A stretch of 64,000 nt of DNA from Isoetes taiwanensis (GCA_021234155.1 JAJEKV010000003.1:13998386-14062385); one strand, 5' to 3'; positions 35,642 to 47,177 are shown, counted from the first letter of the stretch. A program made the numbers and translations. Notes: generated from the sequence alone by a model not told the origin.

Positions 35642-37075
35642 CTAGGTAACTATCCTCCTATTCGACCCTTCTAATCTTTTCGTGGCCTCCACGGGTTTCT
35701 GGATCAGATGAGGATTTTGCTGCACATACTCTTCACTCTCCCATGTGGCCTCGGAGAGTGATTGACCTCGCCACAAGATCAAGTATTCTGCAATATTTCT
35801 ATTGCGCAGTTTCCGAAAGCAAATGTCTAGAATCGCCTCAGGAGTTACCTCAGAGCTAAGGGCTAGGGGTATTGTCGCTGGAGCAATCACATTGTCCGTG
35901 GACAATATTGCTTTCTTGAGTTGGCTTACATGGAATACAGGATGCACTCCTATTCCATCTGGGAGCTCCAACTCATATGCTGTCTCATTGATCCTTCTTA
36001 ACACTTTGAAGGGTCCAGCATATCGGGGCGTCAATTTGGGAATCTTTTCCTTGACTAGTGGCTTCAAGGTCCCAACCTTGAGTGCCGAGGGGTAGACTAT
36101 TCGTAAGAAGGCATACTCACCTTCCTTGAAGGTTACCTCTCTACGATGTTTGTTGGCATTCAGTCTGGCTCGACTTTGAGCCTTCCTTAGGTTTGCCCTA
36201 CACTGATACAATATGGCTTGCATATCTTCCAACATATGGATAGCCGCATCAGTTTTTAAGGCTTGATTAGTCCCCGTATATGACCTTGGGTTTCTACCCG
36301 TCATTGCCATAAAGGGGCTCATTTTGGTTCCTGTATGGTATGCATTGTTGTAAGCGAACTCCACAAAGGGCAAATATTCCTCCCACTTGGACTGTTTTTC
36401 AAACACAAAACTTCTTAACATATCCTCCAGGATCATGTTAATTCGTTCGGTTTGTCCATCAGTTTGAGGGTGGTTTCCACTACTCATACTGAGGCTTACT
36501 CCCAGCCCTCTCATGAAATCTTTCCAAAAGTGCCCTGTGAATTTGGAGTCTCGATCGCTCACAATTCTTCGTGGCAGACCAAACATAGGGTACACAACCC
36601 GTAGGTACTCTTTGGCCACATCCTGTCCAGTAGCATCACCCCGTAATGCTAAGAACTTTGCATACTTTGTCAGACAATCGACCATCACTAGCACTTGAGT
36701 GTGTTGTCGATTGGAACGTGGGAGTGCAACTATGAAATCCATACTTATGCATTCCCACCTTTCCAAAGGTATGGGCAACGGTTGTAATAGTCCTGGCATT
36801 TTGCCATGATCTGTTTTTACCGCCTGACATACCTGGCACTGTGATACATAAGATTTTACATCTTGTTTCATACCAGGCCAAAAGAATTGTCTTTTAATCA
36901 ATTCGTATGTCTTCCACTCCCCCCCGTGCCCTGCTTGCGGGGTATTATGGAATTCATACAGAATCTCCTTCCTAAGATTCTCTACTAAGGGAACATAAAT
37001 GCGTCCCTTATAGAACCATAAACCATCATTTTGCGTCCAGAGAGAACCTTCTCTTTTGGTTAGATCTTGATCCTT
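35642..37075 (-). pseudogene. Chromovirus integrase and chromodomain
   Basis: The frame runs open from about 37075 to 35642. The HHCC zinc region starts in EFHNTPQAGHGGEWKTYEL and ends SQCQVCQ. The catalytic core keeps all three acidic residues: MDFIVALP, SDRDSKFTG and TDGQTERIN. The C-terminal domain includes LTPRYAGPFKVLRRINETAY and HPVFHVSQLKK. A chromodomain follows (ILDICFRKLRNRNIAEYLIL, then WRGQSLSEATWESEEYV), which in chromoviruses guides integration to chromatin. This domain looks intact on its own. It is cut from RNase H only by one stop at 37076-37078. Confidence 0.93.
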
Positions 37076-37645
37076 CTAATACAAATCCCTGATTTGTTGG
37101 AAGCGATCCCATTCTAGAGATGCCATCCCATTAATGTATTTTATTCTGGAAAGTGCATCTGCAACTGGGTTATCTTTCCCAAGGATATGTCGAATTTCAA
37201 AGTGAAACTCGTGTAAGAAATCTAACCAGCGCGCTTGTCTGGGACTTATTTCTGCTTGACTTTGCAGAAATTTCAATGGTTTATGATCAGTGAACACAAT
37301 AAACTTGCGTGGCTCCTTATTGGTCCCTGACCTTAAGTAATGCCGCCAAGTTTTTAAGGCATGAACTATAGCCAACAACTCTTGTTCATATGTGGCATAA
37401 TTCTTTTCTGCCGGGTTTAGTTTGCGACTCTCATAAGCCACAACATGCCCTTGTTGCATTAGAACTGCTCCCAGAGCTTGTCCACATGCATCCGTGTAGA
37501 CTTCAAAGGGCAAATTTAAATCCGGAATTTGTAGAATTGGTTCACTTGAAAGTAAACCCTTGATTCGTTCAAAGGCTATCTTTTGTTCCCTTCCCCATAC
37601 AAAGGGTTGACCTTTCTTAAGTAGGTCTGTAAGGGGGGTAGCCAC
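37076..37645 (-). pseudogene. Chromovirus RNase H
   Basis: The frame contains WGREQKIAFERIKGLLSSEP, FEVYTDACGQALGAVLMQQG, NYATYEQELLAIVHALKTW, FTDHKPLKFL and NPVADALSRI. These are the gypsy RNase H motifs with their acidic catalytic residues. A TAG at 37076-37078 separates it from integrase and a one-base frameshift near 37665 separates it from RT. Confidence 0.93.
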
Positions 37646-37670
37646 CTTTGAAAACTTTGGAATGAATTTC

Positions 37671-38318
37671 CTATAATAAGGTGGCTAAGCCTAGAAAACT
37701 CCTTACATCCAGAACATCTATAAGTTCTGGCCATTCCCTTATGGCCCGTACTTTGTCTGGATCTGGGGCCAAACCCTTCTCCGAGACTATATGTCCGAGG
37801 TATGCTACTTCCTGTTTCAGAAATTCACATTTGGAGATTTTGGCATAAAGTTTGTGCTCCCTGAGCATCATCAATACCTTTTCCAAATGTTCCTCCTTAC
37901 TCCTGGAGTAAATCAGAATATCATCCAGGAATATTTGGATAAATTTGTCTAAATACCCTTGAAAAACAGTGTTCATCAGCCGCATAAACGTGGCTGGAGC
38001 ATTTGTTAATCCAAAGGGCATGACCACAAATTCAAAATGCCCTTGGTTGGTTCGAAAGGCCGTTTTGGGTTCATCTCCTTCCCTAATGCTAATCTGATGA
38101 TATCCACTTCTTACGTCGATCTTGGAGAAATATTTTGCTCCCACTAATCGATCCATGATATCATCAATTCTAGGCATGGGGTAGCGATCTTTAATAGTGG
38201 CTTTATTCAAAGCCCTATAATCGATACACATGCGCATGTTCCCATCCTTTTTCTTTACAAGGATGACAGGCGCCCCAAATGGTGACTTGCTAGGCCTTAT
38301 GAAACCTTTTTGGAGCAA
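37671..38318 (-). pseudogene. Chromovirus reverse transcriptase
   Basis: Gypsy RT palm and fingers: [52 protein letters not shown] (first aspartate), [19 protein letters not shown] and the catalytic FLDD in [14 protein letters not shown], then LAYLGH-type [12 protein letters not shown]. The frame is lost at the LATLL end (37671), where the expected downstream residues are in another frame. The upstream frame change lies near 38370. Confidence 0.94.
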
Positions 38319-38364
38319 TTCTTGAATTTGTCTTTTGACTTCTTCTTGGCTCGTGGGGATAAGT

Positions 38365-38986
38365 CTATATGGCTGCCACCGGCTTAGTCCCCTGTTCTAA
38401 GTCTATCTCGTCGAGATTTCTCTTAATGGTACTCCTTCGAGTTCTTCCCCTGAACACATCCCTATATTCATTAAGCAACCTCTCAAGCTTGTCATCCTTA
38501 TCCATAGCATTCATTTGCTTTGAATCAATGGGGGAGTCAAGAACATAAACAAGATATTTTTCATTAATGTTGGAACGGAAACAACGTTTGGCTTGCATAG
38601 CCGTTATTAACTTGGGGGAAACTACATAAGGAGTACCCTGAAGGGTAATTTCCTTCCCTCCTTTGGAAATAACTAACAAGTGTTTTTTCCAATCAATAGG
38701 AGGATTAACCATTTGAAGCCATTTGATACCCAGTACCACATCAAATCTGGTCAGTTTTGCTAAGTCAAAACTCATTGTTTCCTCATAATCCCCAATGGTC
38801 AAGTGCACACCAGCCACCCCGTGGCTCCAATGCTGAACCTGCTTCCCAGCTTCAGTCTCAATTTCATATGGTGCCACTTGAACCAATTGCATGTTTAGTT
38901 CTTGTGCTAAGTCTGCAAAAATGAAATTGTCAGTACTCAAGAAGAACAATAACATTTCTATCGTTTATTTTTCCAAGTAAATGTAT
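38365..38986 (-). pseudogene. Chromovirus protease remnant lacking the D-S/T-G triad
   Basis: Downstream of the LINE the gypsy sequence reads toward the protease active site, but the frame stops at the triad. The protease resumes in another frame as STDNFIFADLAQELNM and continues to [15 protein letters not shown]. The catalytic Asp-Ser/Thr-Gly is not present in either frame, which fits a small deletion across it. The FDVVLGIKWLQMVNPPIDW block later in the frame is typical of gypsy protease C-termini. Confidence 0.8.
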
Positions 38987-39630
38987 AACTTGCCCCAAAG
39001 TTATCTTCCTTACTTACGAACTGGGCTCTCCGAGCTATGGCGGAGAGTTGCTTGGTTCCCCCCCCTTCGAGATGCTCATGAACGCCTCCCGTAATTCTGC
39101 AGACCTCCACACTAGAAGCGTGAGCCAGACCCGGTGACTTAGCTATTACGGGATCGCGGCCGGACCGTGCTTTAAGCGACCCCGCGTCATTTCCGGGTCA
39201 ACAACATTCAGCGTAACCGATGGTTTGATCGCGGACTGTAAAGAACATAGCGGCAGCTCCGTCACGATACGGATCAGTGCCGGCTTGCGGGCCACCACCG
39301 CGATTGGCCCCATCGAAGGACACAAAGGCGGTACCTTTATAAGCATCGGGGAGATGTTGACTGTTGGACACTCATCCTCGAACCCCTTTGGCGCGAGTGC
39401 TTCAAGGCCAGCCCAGCCTACAGGGACATCACACCCGGGCAGTGGGAGCGGTACTTAACAGCAGCTCTATGACCCGCCAGGGCAGCGTGCGCCCATACCC
39501 CCACGGGATGGCCCCCATTGGTTCTCGTGGGCCGAGGATGTTGAGGAGGGCACATAGCGCTAGCTAATGGGAAGGCGGTGACCTCGATGGTATCGCGGGG
39601 CGGAGTTACTCAAGTGGGCGGGGCAGCAGC

Positions 39631-40125
39631 TTGTGCCCGTCCCTCACTACCACATTCAGCGAGCATTCGCGGGGAGGGTTTCCCAGACAATGGACCCTAG
39701 CGAGGTTGTTCCCATTCACAAAGCGGCGACCCACCTTTGTCGGACCAATTACCCAGGACGATCATGAGTCGATTCGGTGTTTGCCAAACTGTTGGGCGGC
39801 ATTCTCGAGCAGCGGATTGACCGGCCCCGAGGCGGCGGCGGATGTCGCGAGCCCTCACCGGGCGGGCTTTTCGACCCGCCACTCAGCGATTGACCATATC
39901 TTTCAGCTGCGGGCCTTGATTGAAGACGGCCGGAATCATCGGTTTGGACTTGTATTCTTTGCTTTGTGGACTTCGCCAAAGGCTTTTGATCTGGTCCCGG
40001 GAAAAAGCAATAGGCTAGAACTGCTCAAGCGGGGCTCCGCTGCTGTCGCGAGAATGCCATATCTGAGTTGTATGAGAGTTGTTTTGGCGGGGATGCGGCC
40101 GGCCAGGCCAAGCATTCACCGGTAG
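39631..40125 (+). pseudogene. LINE reverse transcriptase fragment
   Basis: A 164-codon open frame with a DHIFQLRALIEDGRNHRFGL block and KAFDLVPGKSNRLELLKRGS, the LINE RT region around the first catalytic aspartate. In most relatives the phenylalanine-aspartate-phenylalanine of the first motif is clearer; here it reads FFALWTSPKAFD. Frames upstream and downstream are broken. Confidence 0.65.
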
Positions 40126-41639
40126 TATCGGTCCGGCGGTTGCCCCCTCTGCGCCAACACTTTTGGCCTCTACATTGATCGGTTAGAGCCCGGCTTACCG
40201 AGCATGGGGATGGCATCACAGCTTTTGCACGGTGTCATCCGCCCGGCTCATCTATCTTGGGGCGATGTTGGCTGGCTTTGGCCCACACCCGAAGCTATCT
40301 TGCCTCACCGGATGCCCTAGACACATTTTGTCGGGAGCTCTGAGACATCGGCGTCAATCGGCCAAGACCGGTGGTTCTCATATCCTCTTCCGCGTCACCC
40401 CATGCCTCCTGCACTCACATATCGGGGGCGGCTGTGGGCGTCATGCCCACCTACAAAGTACCTAGGGGTGGAGTTCCCCTCCTCGCTTTCTTTGGGGCGT
40501 CTATCCGCTTGCGGTGACAAGGCCAATGGAAAGCTTTTATGCCATCTGCGTAACAAATATCACCCGTGCGAGCTATATGATTGGGGACATCGGTCACATC
40601 TGTTTCACCGGTCGAGCTTGTCCTTCATGACGGGGTCGAGGGTTTGGGGCCCGATGCGTCTCTTGGCAACACGGAATGACTTGGAGCAGTGCGACGAGGC
40701 ATTTTGGCACGGGCACTTGGGGTGAAACCTTGAGTCCCCTATCGGTTCTCGCTGAGAACTGGATTCTTTAAAGCTTAGCAAACTATGATAGACACATCGT
40801 CTATTTTCGAAAGTGGTTACTATGGGTGATGCTCGGCTCCGCGCCCGCTTACTGTGGCCATGAGTCCGGGCGGCTTAGGGCCCGTTGGAGGGTAAGAGAG
40901 ATCAGTGGTTAAGCCCGGATGGAACGCGTCTGGAGAACCGAGCGTCTGGTAGGCGGCAATGTGCATCGTGACGGCTGCGGGAGTACCCTAGATGCTTGTT
41001 TCCTTGGCAAGCTCGGGACCCCATTGCTCTAGAGCAGGTCAAAATGGCCCATTACAAAGAGCACATCAACCCCGTGTTAGCCGGGGCCCACAACTCTACA
41101 CCGCGTTCCCGGTGCCCAAAGCGCAGACTCATTGCCTCCATTCGCCGCAGTGCCCACCATCTTCGCGATCGAGGCAGGCGGTGGATTGGGAGCCCGCCGG
41201 AGACGAACTCTGTCGGTCTTTAAAGCGGGTGCCATTGAGGATGAGTCTCACACTTTCGAGTTGCCCGGCGTTCGGTCGGTCCGGGCGAATCGCTTCCTTA
41301 GTAATGCGGCCGGACGTGCCCTTGCATTTGGCGATGAACACCTGCCGTCGATGCGTGCCACGGGTCATACATCCGGAGGTACTGGACTGCGCGAGGGTCA
41401 CCTTTGCCCCTCACTTGTTTGTCCGTGACTAGGCACTACGGGGGTGGTGCATGGCAGTATATTGGGATGTTTCTGCATTTTATATGATTAGCACGCGGTT
41501 GTCGGTGGTGATTCTTTGCCCACAGTTTTCCCTCGAAAACCCTTCCCGGTGGGGGTTTTTAATCCGGCGATAATCCGGCTTTTTGCGTTTTTTGTATTGG
41601 GTCCCATAGACCGATTGGTCTCCGTGTCCAGACGATAAA

Positions 41640-41668
41640 AGTACCTTCCTTCCTTCCTTCCTTCCTTC
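41640..41668 (+). repeat. (CCTT)n microsatellite tail of the LINE
   Basis: About six CCTT units end the LINE and abut the target duplication. It is the 3' tail rather than an independent microsatellite. Confidence 0.85.
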
Positions 41669-41675
41669 AACTTGC

Positions 41676-43090
41676 TTGGTTGTAGCGGCCATCGCCTTCT
41701 TGTCCTTATGGGGTTTTGGGCAATCCCTGGCCATATGCCCTTTTGCACCGCAATTATAGCAAGAAAACGGCTTAGTGGACTTCTTCCCTGAAGAGGCATC
41801 CCCTTTGCCTTTATCATTGCTTGGAGGGTTCACTTGCGCTACTCTATCCCTTTTATTCGATCCTCCTTGCTTATTTTCAAGTTTTCTTTGCTTCCATTCT
41901 TGGAAGCGACGAGCTTTCTTGCTCTCTTCCTCCCCCTCCTCCCTTGGGGAGCTTGCTAATGTGCGTACTAGGGACATGGCAGACTCAAAATCCCCTGGAT
42001 TTACCTGCCTAATGTGTGCCCTAAGGTTACGATCTTTAAGCCCATCTTCAAAATAGCTAACTTGCATCCGTGCTAGCATGTCCTTGATCCTTGCAAATAC
42101 ACCTCTCAACGTGTTGATGTATTGCTGTAAGGTGCCTGTTTGTCGGATGCTTTTAAGCTGGATCAGCGCATGATGTTCATCATGGTGAGGGGCTTAAAGA
42201 ATTTGCAAAAGTCTGCCCAACTATTTATCTCTACTCCTCTCCCCATGAGGATCCCCCACCAAGAAGCAGCAGCCCCTCGCAACTGGAGAGCAGCATGCAG
42301 CACCCTGGCTGCATCTCCCTTCTTAGTGGCTCGAAAATAAGTTTCCAACCAGTTAAGCCATTGAATGGCTTGTTCTGCTGACTCTGTGCCACAGAATTCC
42401 GGATGATCTCTTTTTTCTAGCCCCTTAACCTCCTCAAGAGACAAGGCTGCTAGAACTTCTACTCCCTCAGTGGGATCATCCATTGTCCTAGTTCCAGCTC
42501 CTTGAGCTTGGCTAGTTTGGTTTACAACCATAGTTGGGTTTACATGAGAGGGATTTGCTTGGGTTAAGACCCTTCCCCGGGCTCCCTGAGCCTGGTTAAC
42601 TCGGGCTCCCTGAGCCTGGTTAGGTCCCCCATTGGCATTGGTGCCCCCTGGGCCCCTTGCCAATAATCGGGCTATGGTGTCAAACAATTTCTTCTCCCTT
42701 TCTGCTGCATCGTTAGCTTGCTTGGTTAACTGAACTTGCAAACTCGAGCAATTGGTTAGTGTGTGCTTGCTCAATCTTTGTTTCTGCAACCAGCCCCATT
42801 AATTCACGGATTCTTGCTTTGGCATAATCCAATTCCCCTTGAAAGTTGAAGGGATCGGGATCTTCCAATCCTTCCGGTGTGAATGGGGACTCCTAGGCTG
42901 CAAGTTCTTCTTCTTGATTGCACACTTGCTGATTATCCAATCCTTCCTGACAGAATTTAGAGGTGAGCTCATCCAATTCCCTCACCTCTTCTTCCGTAGG
43001 AGCAAGCTCATCAAGAAGGTCTTCTCCTTCTTCTGGGATAAGAGAAGCCAGACCCATGAGAGGATCTGCTGCCATGATTTCGTTCTCCAT
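41676..43090 (-). pseudogene. Chromovirus gag with CCHC zinc knuckle
   Basis: The start ATG at 43090 (MENEIMAADPLMGLASLIPE) is close to the primer site. A stop interrupts near 42893 and a frameshift occurs near 42789. The capsid-like region then reads EQAIQWLNWLETYFRATKKG and LRGAAASWWGILMGRGVEIN to about 42163. A second frameshift leads to VSYFEDGLKDRNLRAHI and an Arg/Lys-rich stretch. The zinc knuckle CYNCGAKGHMARDC binds nucleic acid. The frame then runs into the LINE tail, giving a false GRKEGRK extension. Confidence 0.9.
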
Positions 43091-43120
43091 ATCAGCCCCA
43101 AACTCAGGCTCTGATACCAA

Positions 43121-43593
43121 TGTAACAGTTCTTGGCTGCACCGGAGCCACAAGCCGCATCAATCACACCTTCCTCCGCTACCCTCAGAATCCCTGATTCC
43201 CCCACGATGTTGAGAGCCTTCCTAAGGCTCTGATAGATGCAAGCAATCAAGAAAAGGGTTTCAGATCAGTCTACTGTGGCAAAACCGTGATCCAAGCCCC
43301 AAATCTGCAAGATCCTTTATAGGGCACCAAATGGGCAGTTTAATGGCTTATTAGAAAGCCAACAGGCCGAATGGTGATTCGAATCACCTCCCAGCTCCCT
43401 AAGCCCTTCCAGGGCATGAATCGACTGCCCAAAGGGCAGATCCGTTGGCTGCCTGCGCTAAGGCCATGCCTCGAAGGCTTTTGGATGACCCATCCAATGG
43501 GTAGTTGCCACCTCATCACTTAAAAGGGGTTTTTGTTAGCATAGCTAATGTTTTATTTGTATTGCCCCTTCTTGCCCCATTATGTTTATAACA
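43121..43593 (-). repeat. Chromovirus 5' LTR (right copy)
   Basis: 473 bp, nearly identical to the left copy. The primer site complementary to initiator tRNA-Met lies at about 43101-43120. The gag ATG (43090) follows after a leader of only about 30 bases. Confidence 0.95.
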
Positions 43594-43762
43594 GGCAGAC
43601 TTTTCTCCCTTTAGGGATTGAGCATTCTGCTTGGGACTTTTTATTCAGAGTGGTTGCCTTAAGCAACCTGGAGGCAACCTGGAGGTTCTATACCACTGAG
43701 GTTGAAGGTTTTGCCAGGAACACCTTCAACATTTTGGAGGTTCTACCGAGATTATTTAACTC

Positions 43763-44722
43763 ATGGCTCCCAGGAGAACTAATGAAGCATCTGAGCATGC
43801 TAAAGCACAGGAAAATCATGAAGCCTCTGCCGCAGCACCACGAGTAAGTATACAAGAAAATACAGATATGCCTTGCCATTACTTTGAGTTGAGCATGCCA
43901 ATTCCTGTTCCTACTTTTGATCCAGGCATAAATGCTAACAATTTTTTGGAAATTTTTGACGAGTACTATCAAGAATATAGACACAAAAAAGGTTGCAAAT
44001 TCTCCGAGTTTAAGAAGTGTTTCAAAAATGATGAGGCCAGAGCTTGGCTTGAATATGTTATGAGTTTAGGAGCTAACTCGTGGGATGAATTAGTCAAGAA
44101 ATTCTTGGCAAGGTTTGGTAAGCTGTTAGACCCTCAGGATTTGATCTTTGAACTACAAACCTTTCATATTAAACATAGTGAGAGTGTACACCAATATGTG
44201 GAGAGATTTAATCTTTATCTTGTCAAGTGTCAAATTAACCAGGTTCTAAACCATACTTTACATCTTCTGGCATCATTTATCAGAGGTCTGAGCAGTAGAC
44301 CAAGAGTACACAGGAAGATGCTCAAGATCCAAAAACAAGAAGGGTTTGATACAATACATAAGGCTTTTACTAAGGCCACTGAAATTGTAGATATGATTTC
44401 TTACCTACCTGATGATATGCACTCACCTCATGACCCCTTCTTTCCAGATTATGAGCAGGAATACATGGGACCAGGACCTGTACCAGTTTATGTTGTCCAA
44501 AAGGGAAAAAAGAAGACAAAAATGGAGGATGCTGAGGGGCCTGTAGCAGATGTGAGAGCTGAAATAACCAAAGTATCTGAGGCCCTAGCTGAGGTGACCA
44601 AACAACTTCAAGAGATGAAGAACTCTAGACCTGAGAAGAGAATTTATCGACCTTGTGCTCACTGTTCAAGAAACACTCATTCCTCTGACTACTGCTGGTA
44701 TAGGTCGTACAAAATGTGGTAA
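43763..44722 (+). pseudogene. Old gypsy gag, capsid part
   Basis: A 319-codon frame from MAPRRTNEASEHAKAQENHE. The retrotransposon gag region includes NNFLEIFDEYYQEYR, DEARAWLEYVMSLG, WDELVKKFLARFG and ESVHQYVERFNLYLVK. A coiled-coil-like stretch (VSEALAEVTKQLQEMKN) precedes a first zinc knuckle, CAHCSRNTHSSDYC. The frame ends by frameshift at about 44700. The gag-pol of this element continues to 49.7 kb in broken frames. Confidence 0.88.
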
Positions 44723-45050
44723 AAGAGGGCATTTTGGTAAGGAATGCCCTGTATGTGCATTTTGCAAAGCTGTAGGACATTATGAGGATAGGTGTAGTGT
44801 AAAAGAGTATTTTGCTAAGCAAGAAAAATCTGAATCCAATGAGCAAAATGCTTCTATCATATTTGTGTCGGAGATTGAAGAACAAGAAGAAATTATGGCT
44901 ATGCATACAAGAGAAATGAACAATGCAAAGGAGAAAGAGCCAGCACAAGTCAATGAGGATGTTAATGCTGTGAGACACAAAGAAATTGAGCAAAATATGG
45001 TTGTACCTCCCCCCCTTCCCCCCTGTTCAGAAATATTTGAAAAAAAATAA
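44700..45050 (+). pseudogene. Old gypsy gag C-terminus with further zinc knuckles
   Basis: After a frameshift, a partial knuckle KCGKRGHFGKEC (first cysteine pair incomplete) and a complete CAFCKAVGHYEDRC follow, so the gag had two or three knuckles. An acidic, Glu-rich linker (EIEEQEEIMAMHTREMN) and a proline run lead to a stop at 45050. Confidence 0.82.
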
Positions 45051-45201
45051 AGATAGTGAGGATTTTGAGTATTTGCTTAAGAATTCTAAAATCAGTATTG
45101 ATTTATTGACTCTGCTCAAGATAGCTCCATCCTATAGGAAGAAGGTACTGAATTTGACATAAGAAGGTGAGTTTGCTCTAACCAATCATATTGAGGAGCA
45201 C

Positions 45202-45750
45202 ATGCTCATTCAGGAAGATTATGACCCAGGGGCTTTCACTTGTGTTGCCAGAATGGGCAGGAAGATCTTGTCCAAGGTCCTATTAGATGGAGGATCACCT
45301 CGGAATGTAATGCCCCATCACATTATGAGAATGTGTGGTCTTGAGATAGACAAGAAAGCTCCAATGGTTTTAAAATCCTTCTCAAACACCAAAATCAGCC
45401 CTGTAAGAATAGTTAGCAATGTGCCAATTGATGTGGAAGGTATTGTTGTTGTAGCAGCTAACTTTGTTGTGGTTGCTTTTGAAGGGATAGAAGAGAAATC
45501 ACATATTTATGATTTGCTTCTGGGAAGGAAGTGTCTGTCTACCGTTGATGCCAGGCTTGTGTGGTCAAAAGGAGAATGCACTATTTCCAGTGGTAAGAAA
45601 AGGGTAACACTGTACAACAAAGTAGGTGAATTTGAAGCCTTAAACTTTATAGAAGAAGACATGTTGCTGTCAAATCCTTGTGGAGAGTTTGAGTTGAATG
45701 CAAATGATCTAATATCTAACTCAGAATTCCCTATGCAGGTAGCTTTGTCA
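45202..45750 (+). pseudogene. Old gypsy aspartic protease
   Basis: The protease motif is KVLLDGGSPRNVMP, the D-G-G form common in Tat/Athila-like gypsy elements. It is followed by ALKSFSN-like VLKSFSNTKISPVRIVSN, an IYDLLLGRKCL flap-to-C-terminal block, and TISSGKKRVTLYN. It lies between gag and the extra RNase H domain. Confidence 0.82.
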
Positions 45751-45759
45751 AAACAAGAA

Positions 45760-46244
45760 AATTTTGCCTACTTATGGTTTGATGGTGGTGTTTCTAAAAG
45801 ATTGAGTGTGGCTTCCTCTGCTACTATTCTTAAGGATTCCTCTAATAGGTTGCTTGCAAAAGTAGGTAGGATTTTTCCTAATGCAACCTCAAACATGGAA
45901 GAATATAAGGCTCTGATAGCAGGTCTTCAAGAAGCAAAAAAATTGAATATTAATGAAATTGTTATGTTTGGGCTTGTTTGCAGGCAAATATTAAGGGAAT
46001 ACAGGCCAAAAATGAAGATATGGTCTTATTTAAGGACCAAGCTATGGGAGAATTGAGAAACTTCAAGGTTTGGAGACTTTGTCACATGCCAAGGGAGCAG
46101 AATGGTGAAGCTGATGCATTATGCAAAAGTGTTCTGCTCGAGCATTTGGCTGAGGGAGCTATTCAAGAAGAGGAATTGGAGAAAAAAGACCCGCAACAAT
46201 ATCCTATTCTGGTAATTAATGCAAGTGAGGAAAAACACAGCTAA
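45760..46244 (+). pseudogene. Additional RNase H domain (RVT_3 type) upstream of RT
   Basis: AYLWFDGGVSKRLSV carries the first acidic residue. SNMEEYKALIAGLQEAKKLN carries the glutamate. IVMFGLVCRQ lacks the usual GDS aspartate. After a frameshift, REQNGEADALCK carries the last aspartate. This is the plant/archaeal-like RNase H found as an extra domain in Tat gypsy elements. Here it precedes RT, while in the Tat elements I know it follows the RT-linked RNase H. Nothing suggests a later insertion of the block. Confidence 0.75.
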
Positions 46245-46297
46245 AGGAAATTAAACTGAACAAAAAAGGTCTAGATAGCGTTTTATATATTGGTGAT

Positions 46298-47059
46298 TTG
46301 TTCAAAGAAGAGGATGAGTCTTTTGTTACCAAGTTTTTTGATGATTGGAAAGATATCTTTGCCTGGGATTATGATGAATTGGTTGGTGTTGATAAAAGAA
46401 TATGTGAGTTTGAAATAAAAATCAAGGAAGGTATGAAACCTGTGGTTCAAAAGCTGAGAAGAATTAATGCATATTTGCTTGGCCTGATTAAAGAAGAATT
46501 ATACAAAATGAGAGATGCTGGTGTGATTTCAGAGATTGCAAATCCTGAATGGTTATCTTGCATTGTGCCAATTGAAAAGAAAAACAAAACTATAAGGATT
46601 TGCATTGACTATAGGGACTTGAATAAAACCACTATTAAAGACTGCTATCCTTTGCCTTTTTTAGAAGAAATTTTACATGATATTGCAGGTAAAGAAATAT
46701 ATTCTTTCTTAGATGGTTTTTCAGGTTTCAATCAAATAAGCGTAAAGGAGGAAGACCAGCCAAAGACCTCTTTCATTACACCATGGGGAACATTTGCAAT
46801 GAGGAGGATGCCCTTTGGATTAATGAATGCATCAGCAACTTTCCAAAGGGCCATGGATACCATTTTCAAGGATATACCCCCAACTGCATTTCGTGTCTTC
46901 TTGGATGATCTTTGTTTAGGTACCTCTTTCAAAGACCATTTTGATTTCCTAACAAAGTTATTTGCCTTATGCAGAAAAGGAGGTGTCAGTTTAAACCCAA
47001 AGAAATGTGTTTTCTATGCTCAAGAGGAGAATTGCTTGGACATGGTGTCTAGAAGGTAG
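46298..47059 (+). pseudogene. Old gypsy reverse transcriptase
   Basis: A 253-codon frame with VVQKLRRINAYLLGLIKEEL, SCIVPIEKKNKTIRICIDYR, NKTTIKDCYPLPFLEEILHD, FLDGFSGFNQISVKEEDQPK, MPFGLMNASATFQRAMDTIF and the catalytic FLDD in FRVFLDDLCLG. The catalytic residues are intact. The frame ends by a lesion at about 47055. Confidence 0.92.
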
Positions 47060-47177
47060 CAGAAGCAAAGATTGAGGCTTTGAAGAAGCTAGCTCCTGCC
47101 AAAACACTCAAACAGGTAAAAAGTTTCATGGGTATGACTAGTTTTTTGAGATTGTATGTCCCTATTTCTCACACACT

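Larger units (their letters stand above)
38994..41668 (+). mobile_element. LINE with (CCTT)n tail nested in the chromovirus
   Basis: Flanked by a 7-bp target duplication AACTTGC (38987-38993 and 41669-41675), which restores the chromovirus reading across the site. RT motifs are scattered over frames: STRHSAIDHIFQLRALIEDG and FGLVFFALWTSPKAFDLVPG near 39870-40000. The 3' end (cgaaaaccctt, ggtgggggttttta, cccatagaccgattggtctc) is shared with the copy at 53.5 kb. The tail is (CCTT)n here but (ATTCT)n there. The STIDHIF...KAFDLVPG pattern suggests a RandI/Dualen-like LINE, which is my inference. The base composition is much more GC-rich than its surroundings. Confidence 0.85.
34961..43593 (-). 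mobile_element. Complete chromovirus (Ty3/gypsy) with nested LINE
   Basis: LTRs at 34961-35434 and 43121-43593 differ by four substitutions and one 1-bp indel by eye. The 5-bp target duplication GGCAG lies at 34956-34960 and 43594-43598. On the minus strand the primer site TTGGTATCAGAGCC follows the right LTR, and a purine tract (aaaagggggaggt) precedes the left one. Gene order is gag, protease, RT, RNase H, integrase, chromodomain. A LINE (38994-41668) splits the gag-protease junction. Several frameshifts, a stop and loss of the protease triad disable it. Without the LINE it would be about 5.95 kb. Confidence 0.95.

Noticed and set aside
41132-41432. Several long overlapping frames on both strands in the nested LINE
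   Set aside because: GC-rich sequence lowers stop frequency; only the RT-like blocks at 39.6-40.1 kb have family support.
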